Shown here in pieces: positions 61,048 to 64,000 of a stretch of 64,000 bases of DNA (within the stretch, counting starts at the first letter, position 1; each line of letters begins with the position of its first letter). Under the pieces are notes generated by a model. The model searched no databases. It was not told the DNA's origin and saw only the letters and a program-made list of their open reading frames with translations. Origin of the DNA: Burkholderia gladioli (GTDB taxonomy: Bacteria > Pseudomonadota > Gammaproteobacteria > Burkholderiales > Burkholderiaceae); assembly GCF_000959725.1 (NCBI RefSeq), contig NZ_CP009323.1, positions 2,542,001-2,606,000 of the forward strand, in the 5' to 3' direction. The position numbers and the translations under genes were made by a program.

Positions 61048-61524
61048 TTACTTGAGCGGGATCGGCGTGCCCGCGGGCACCGGCACGGCCGTGACGCTGT
61101 TCTTCGCGCTGCCGGTGGCGATCCGGTCGCTGTAGGTCAGGTAGACCAGGGTATTGCGCTTCTTGTCGACCACCCGCACCACGTGCAGGGTCTTGAACAC
61201 GAAGGACAGGCGCTCGCTGAACACGTCGGTCTGCTGCTTGAGTGGCTGCGTGAAGCCGATCGTGCCCACCTGGCGGCAGGCGATCGAGGCCTCGGTCGGA
61301 TCCTCGGCCAGGCCCAGGTTGCCCTTGATGCCGCCGGTGCGGGCGCGCGAGACATAGCAGGTCACGCCTTGCACCAGCGGGTCGTCGTAGGCTTCGACCA
61401 CCACGCGATCGGACCCGGTCAGGCGGAAGTTGGTGTTGACGCTGGCGATTTCCTCCGCGTGCGCGGACACGGGAAGCAGCGGCGCGGCCAGGCAGGCGGC
61501 GACGGCAAGGGCGAGACGATTCAT
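61048..61524 (-). CDS. creA: CreA-family periplasmic protein
   Basis: 158 residues. A signal peptide is cut near SAHA|EEIA. The body carries the CreA pattern ([55 protein letters not shown]). Function is unknown even in E. coli. The start at 61524 is the first one giving a proper signal peptide. Confidence 0.9.
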   Translation of the reverse strand: MNRLALAVAACLAAPLLPVSAHAEEIASVNTNFRLTGSDRVVVEAYDDPLVQGVTCYVSRARTGGIKGNLGLAEDPTEASIACRQVGTIGFTQPLKQQTDVFSERLSFVFKTLHVVRVVDKKRNTLVYLTYSDRIATGSAKNSVTAVPVPAGTPIPLK

Positions 61525-61671
61525 GGGCGATGGCCAGGGCAGGAGCGAGGAAGACGACTCTAGCACGGCCGGCACGGGCCAATCGCGCCTCGCGATTCGG
61601 GCGCCGGTGGCTGAATCGCGCGGGGAGGGTGAGGTTGCGACGAGGGGAGAAGCGAGCTGGCGCCGAAAAGC

Positions 61672-61699
61672 AAAAAGGCCCGTCGCATGACGGGCCTTT
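61672..61699 (-). terminator. Terminator downstream of the tRNA-Asn genes
   Basis: AAAGGCCCGTC / GACGGGCCTTT stem, GCAT loop; on the minus strand it ends in five T, eight bases after the tRNA. Confidence 0.88.
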
Positions 61700-61706
61700 C
61701 GCTATC

Positions 61707-61782
61707 TGGCTCCCCGACCTGGGCTCGAACCAGGGACCTACGGATTAACAGTCCGGCGCTCTACCGACTGAGCTATCGGGGA
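61707..61782 (-). tRNA. tRNA-Asn (GUU)
   Basis: 76 nt on the minus strand. Acceptor TCCCCGA pairs with TCGGGGA; anticodon loop CTGTTAA gives GUU; T loop TTCGAGC; the 3' CCA is encoded. Identical copy at 61842-61917. Confidence 0.97.
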
Positions 61783-61841
61783 ATAAATCGGTACTGCGTT
61801 TGTTCGTTGCCGACGCGTCTGAAACGACGTACCAGCATTCT

Positions 61842-61917
61842 TGGCTCCCCGACCTGGGCTCGAACCAGGGACCTACGGATTAACAGTCCGGCGCTCTACC
61901 GACTGAGCTATCGGGGA
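61842..61917 (-). tRNA. tRNA-Asn (GUU), second identical copy
   Basis: Same 76-nt sequence as the copy at 61707-61782, separated by 59 bases. Both are read in one minus-strand transcript ending at the 61672-61699 hairpin. Confidence 0.97.
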
Positions 61918-62027
61918 ACAAACAGCAGAGAAACGAGATTCTATGAGGCTATGACGAGGGTGTCAAGGCTTTGCGCGAATTTTCTGCGGAAACGGCGAGC
62001 CGGCAGCAGCGGGCCCGCCGGGTGCGA

Positions 62028-62351
62028 TCAGCGCTCGAGCAGATGCAGCTTGTCCTGCACGTCCTTCCATTCGTCGGCGTCGCCGGGAGCGGGCTTGGTC
62101 TTGGTGATCGACGGCCACAGCTTGGCCAACTCGGCATTGAGCGGCGTGAATTGCTGCTGGTCGCCGGGAACGTCTTCCTCGGCATAGATCGCATTGGTCG
62201 GGCACTCGGCCACGCACACGGCGCAGTCGATGCATTCGTCCGGGTCGATCGCGAGAAAATTGGGACCTTCACGGAAGCAATCCACCGGGCACACATCGAC
62301 GCAATCGGTGTACTTGCACTTGATGCAGCCTTCGGTCACAACGTGAGTCAT
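62028..62351 (-). CDS. fdxA: Ferredoxin FdxA (7Fe type)
   Basis: 107 residues. The cluster-binding cysteines are arranged [17 protein letters not shown] ([3Fe-4S] type) and [12 protein letters not shown] ([4Fe-4S]), with a C-terminal extension to HLLER. It carries electrons at low potential. AGGAG precedes the ATG by 9 bases. It is divergent from pncB. Confidence 0.95.
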   Translation of the reverse strand: MTHVVTEGCIKCKYTDCVDVCPVDCFREGPNFLAIDPDECIDCAVCVAECPTNAIYAEEDVPGDQQQFTPLNAELAKLWPSITKTKPAPGDADEWKDVQDKLHLLER

Positions 62352-62656
62352 TCAAAACGCTCCTGCTTGGCGATTATCTGTGTGGGGTAGGCTTTGCGCC
62401 AAATGCGGCATTGTAACTGATGAGGAAAACCCGCATCCAGCACCCCGCAGCCGGTCTTATATTGTTTCGTGATTAGTTTATGTCGAGTCCGCGACGCGTC
62501 CCCGAGGCCCGGGACGGCAGGCGGCGGCGAGCATGGTCGGTCCCGCATTCGGGTAACATGCGGCAGGCAGACGGGGCGGCGCGCCGACGCAGGTAGCCGG
62601 CTCGGTCTCGTCCGATCCCGCGATTTTGCTGAAGCTGCCCCCGGCGGCACCGAATC
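62352..62656. other. 305-base divergent region between fdxA and pncB
   Basis: No gene seen. It carries the fdxA ribosome-binding site and a possible TATATT box (62457-62462) for pncB; no operator or terminator was recognised. Confidence 0.5.
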
Positions 62657-63856
62657 ATGATCATTACTTCGCTGCTCGACACCGACCTGTACAAGTTCAC
62701 GATGATGCAGGTGGTGCTGCATCACTTCCCGGCCGCCAACGTGGAATACCGGTTCCGCTGCCGGACTCCCGGCGTCGACCTGGTTCCCTATATCGACGAG
62801 ATCCGGGACGAGGTGCGCGGCCTGTGCCATCTGCGCTTCACCGAGGCCGAACTCGACTACCTGCGCCAGATGCGCTTCATCAAGGGCGACTTCGTCGAAT
62901 TCTTGGCGCTGTTCCATCTCAACGAGAAGTACATCGAGATCTCGCCCTCGCCCAAGGGCAACGGCGAGATCGACATCGCGATCCGCGGCCCCTGGCTGCA
63001 TACGATCCTGTTCGAGATCCCGGTGCTGGCGATCGTCAACGAGGTCTATTTCCGCAACACGCAGAGCGAGCCCGACTACGGCGAGGGCCGCGAGCGGCTG
63101 CGCGAGAAGATGAAACTGCTCGGCGCGAAGCCCGAGTTCGCCGACTGCAAGATCGCCGACTACGGCACGCGCCGCCGCTTCTCGAAGGTCTGGCACGAGG
63201 AGGTGGCGCTGACGCTGCGCAACGGGCTGGGCGCGCAGTTCGCCGGCACCAGCAACGTCTATTACGCGATGAAGCACGGCATCACGCCGCTCGGCACCAT
63301 GGCGCACGAGTACCTGCAGGCCTGCCAGGCGCTCGGCCCGCGGCTGCGCGATTCGCAGATCTACGGCCTGGAGATGTGGGCCAAGGAATATCGCGGCGAC
63401 CTCGGTATCGCGCTGTCCGACGTCTACGGCATGGACGCCTTCCTGCGCGACTTCGACATGTACTTCTGCAAGCTGTTCGACGGCGCGCGCCACGATTCGG
63501 GCGATCCCTTCGAATGGGGCGAGCGCATGCTGAGCCACTACGAGGCGAACCGCTGCGACCCGCGCACCAAGGTGCTGGTGTTCTCGGACGCGCTCGACAT
63601 CCCGAAGGTGCTGCAGCTCTACGAGCGGTTCCGCGATCGCTGCCGGCTCGCCTTCGGCGTCGGCACCAACCTGACCAACGACCTCGGCTATCGGCCGCTG
63701 CAGATCGTCATCAAGATGGTCCGCTGCAACGGCCAGCCGGTCGCCAAGCTGTCCGATTCGCCGGGCAAGAGCATGTGCGACGACAAGAACTACCTGGCCT
63801 ATCTGCGCCAGGTGTTCGGGATCGCCCAGCCGGCCGAGGAAGAGGCCGGCAAGTAG
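62657..63856 (+). CDS. pncB: Nicotinate phosphoribosyltransferase
   Basis: 399 residues. It begins with [21 protein letters not shown]; the catalytic histidine region [21 protein letters not shown] is conserved. The enzyme joins nicotinate and PRPP with ATP, salvaging NAD. The C-terminal NPRTase segment [10 protein letters not shown] and [12 protein letters not shown] are intact. Confidence 0.96.
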   Translation: MIITSLLDTDLYKFTMMQVVLHHFPAANVEYRFRCRTPGVDLVPYIDEIRDEVRGLCHLRFTEAELDYLRQMRFIKGDFVEFLALFHLNEKYIEISPSPKGNGEIDIAIRGPWLHTILFEIPVLAIVNEVYFRNTQSEPDYGEGRERLREKMKLLGAKPEFADCKIADYGTRRRFSKVWHEEVALTLRNGLGAQFAGTSNVYYAMKHGITPLGTMAHEYLQACQALGPRLRDSQIYGLEMWAKEYRGDLGIALSDVYGMDAFLRDFDMYFCKLFDGARHDSGDPFEWGERMLSHYEANRCDPRTKVLVFSDALDIPKVLQLYERFRDRCRLAFGVGTNLTNDLGYRPLQIVIKMVRCNGQPVAKLSDSPGKSMCDDKNYLAYLRQVFGIAQPAEEEAGK

Positions 63857-63922
63857 GCGCGCGGCAGGTCGGGCGATGCCGGGCCGGGCGGCCCGGCATG
63901 ATTCGGCGCGACAGGGCGCCGC

Positions 63923-63928
63923 TATAAT
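63923..63928 (+). promoter_or_regulatory. -10 box (TATAAT) before the last gene
   Basis: Consensus TATAAT 37 bases before ATG 63965; the -35 is weak. Confidence 0.5.
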
Positions 63929-63964
63929 CGGCCCTTGCCACCGCCACGCTCACGAGGATCGCCC

Positions 63965-64000
63965 ATGGACACGTCGGCCGCCCGCCGCAACATCTTCGCG
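63965..64000 (+). CDS. 3'-partial gene, possibly LutC/YkgG-type LUD-domain protein
   Basis: Only 12 codons (MDTSAARRNIFA) are in the window. CACGAGGA lies before the ATG. The peptide start resembles lactate-utilisation protein C, but this is too short to decide. Confidence 0.4.
   Translation, partial: MDTSAARRNIFA

Overview
The window reads as a stretch of chromosome 1 of a Burkholderia species. The evidence is the very high G+C content, the block order pheA-tyrA-aroA-cmk-rpsA-ihfB-lapAB-ugd-hldA-hldD, a beta-proteobacterial etfBA/acyl-CoA dehydrogenase pair, and an rpsP-rimM-trmD-rplS ribosomal operon. Species assignment is inference only; nothing in the window fixes it. Almost all of the DNA is coding, and many genes end at textbook hairpin terminators, several of them shared by convergent genes.

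Layout. 1-6.3 kb: aromatic amino acid synthesis (pheA partial, tyrA, a frameshifted aroA) running into cmk, rpsA and ihfB, ending at a terminator. 6.4-11.4 kb: envelope/LPS genes lapA, lapB, ugd, hldA, hldD. 11.4-16.4 kb: comEA-like gene, cysM, mltB, an acetylpolyamine/histone-deacetylase-like hydrolase and a monoacylglycerol-lipase-like hydrolase. 16.6-19.2 kb: methionine importer metNIQ. 19.4-23.0 kb: electron-transfer flavoprotein etfBA and an acyl-CoA dehydrogenase, preceded by a TetR-type palindrome. 23.1-28.1 kb: dadA with divergent lrp, a radical SAM gene under an almost perfect LexA box, a TM2 protein and a sorbosone-dehydrogenase-like protein. 28.2-39.3 kb: rpsP-rimM-trmD-rplS, then CoA-type Nudix, CbiB-like, rsgA, M48 protease, orn, mog, darP, pmbA and folA.

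39.4-53.4 kb is the most unusual part. Two closely related sigma-54 activators (VpsR-like layout, no obvious sensor kinase) flank two secreted-protein genes: a 478-residue Ser/Ala/Gln-rich, cysteine-free surface protein with three Gly-Asn-rich C-terminal repeats, and a 113-residue small exported protein. The small gene has a near-consensus -24/-12 promoter and, about 85 bp further upstream, a perfect 20-bp palindrome that looks like the activator site. Together they look like a self-contained biofilm-matrix or functional-amyloid locus inserted between folA and thyA. After thyA come two tandem paralogous FecR-domain/Trp-rich secreted proteins with diverged low-complexity tails and similar upstream sequences, an ArsR-type regulator, a 50-residue lipoprotein and an acyl-CoA thioesterase.

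53.4-64 kb returns to ordinary content: fumC, a MATE exporter, an S4 RNA-binding protein, a Gly-rich secreted protein, a hypothetical protein, azlCD with a hexanucleotide repeat at its end, an AraC regulator, creA, two identical tRNA-Asn genes, fdxA, pncB and the first codons of one more gene. No phage, insertion sequence, CRISPR array or integrase was seen.
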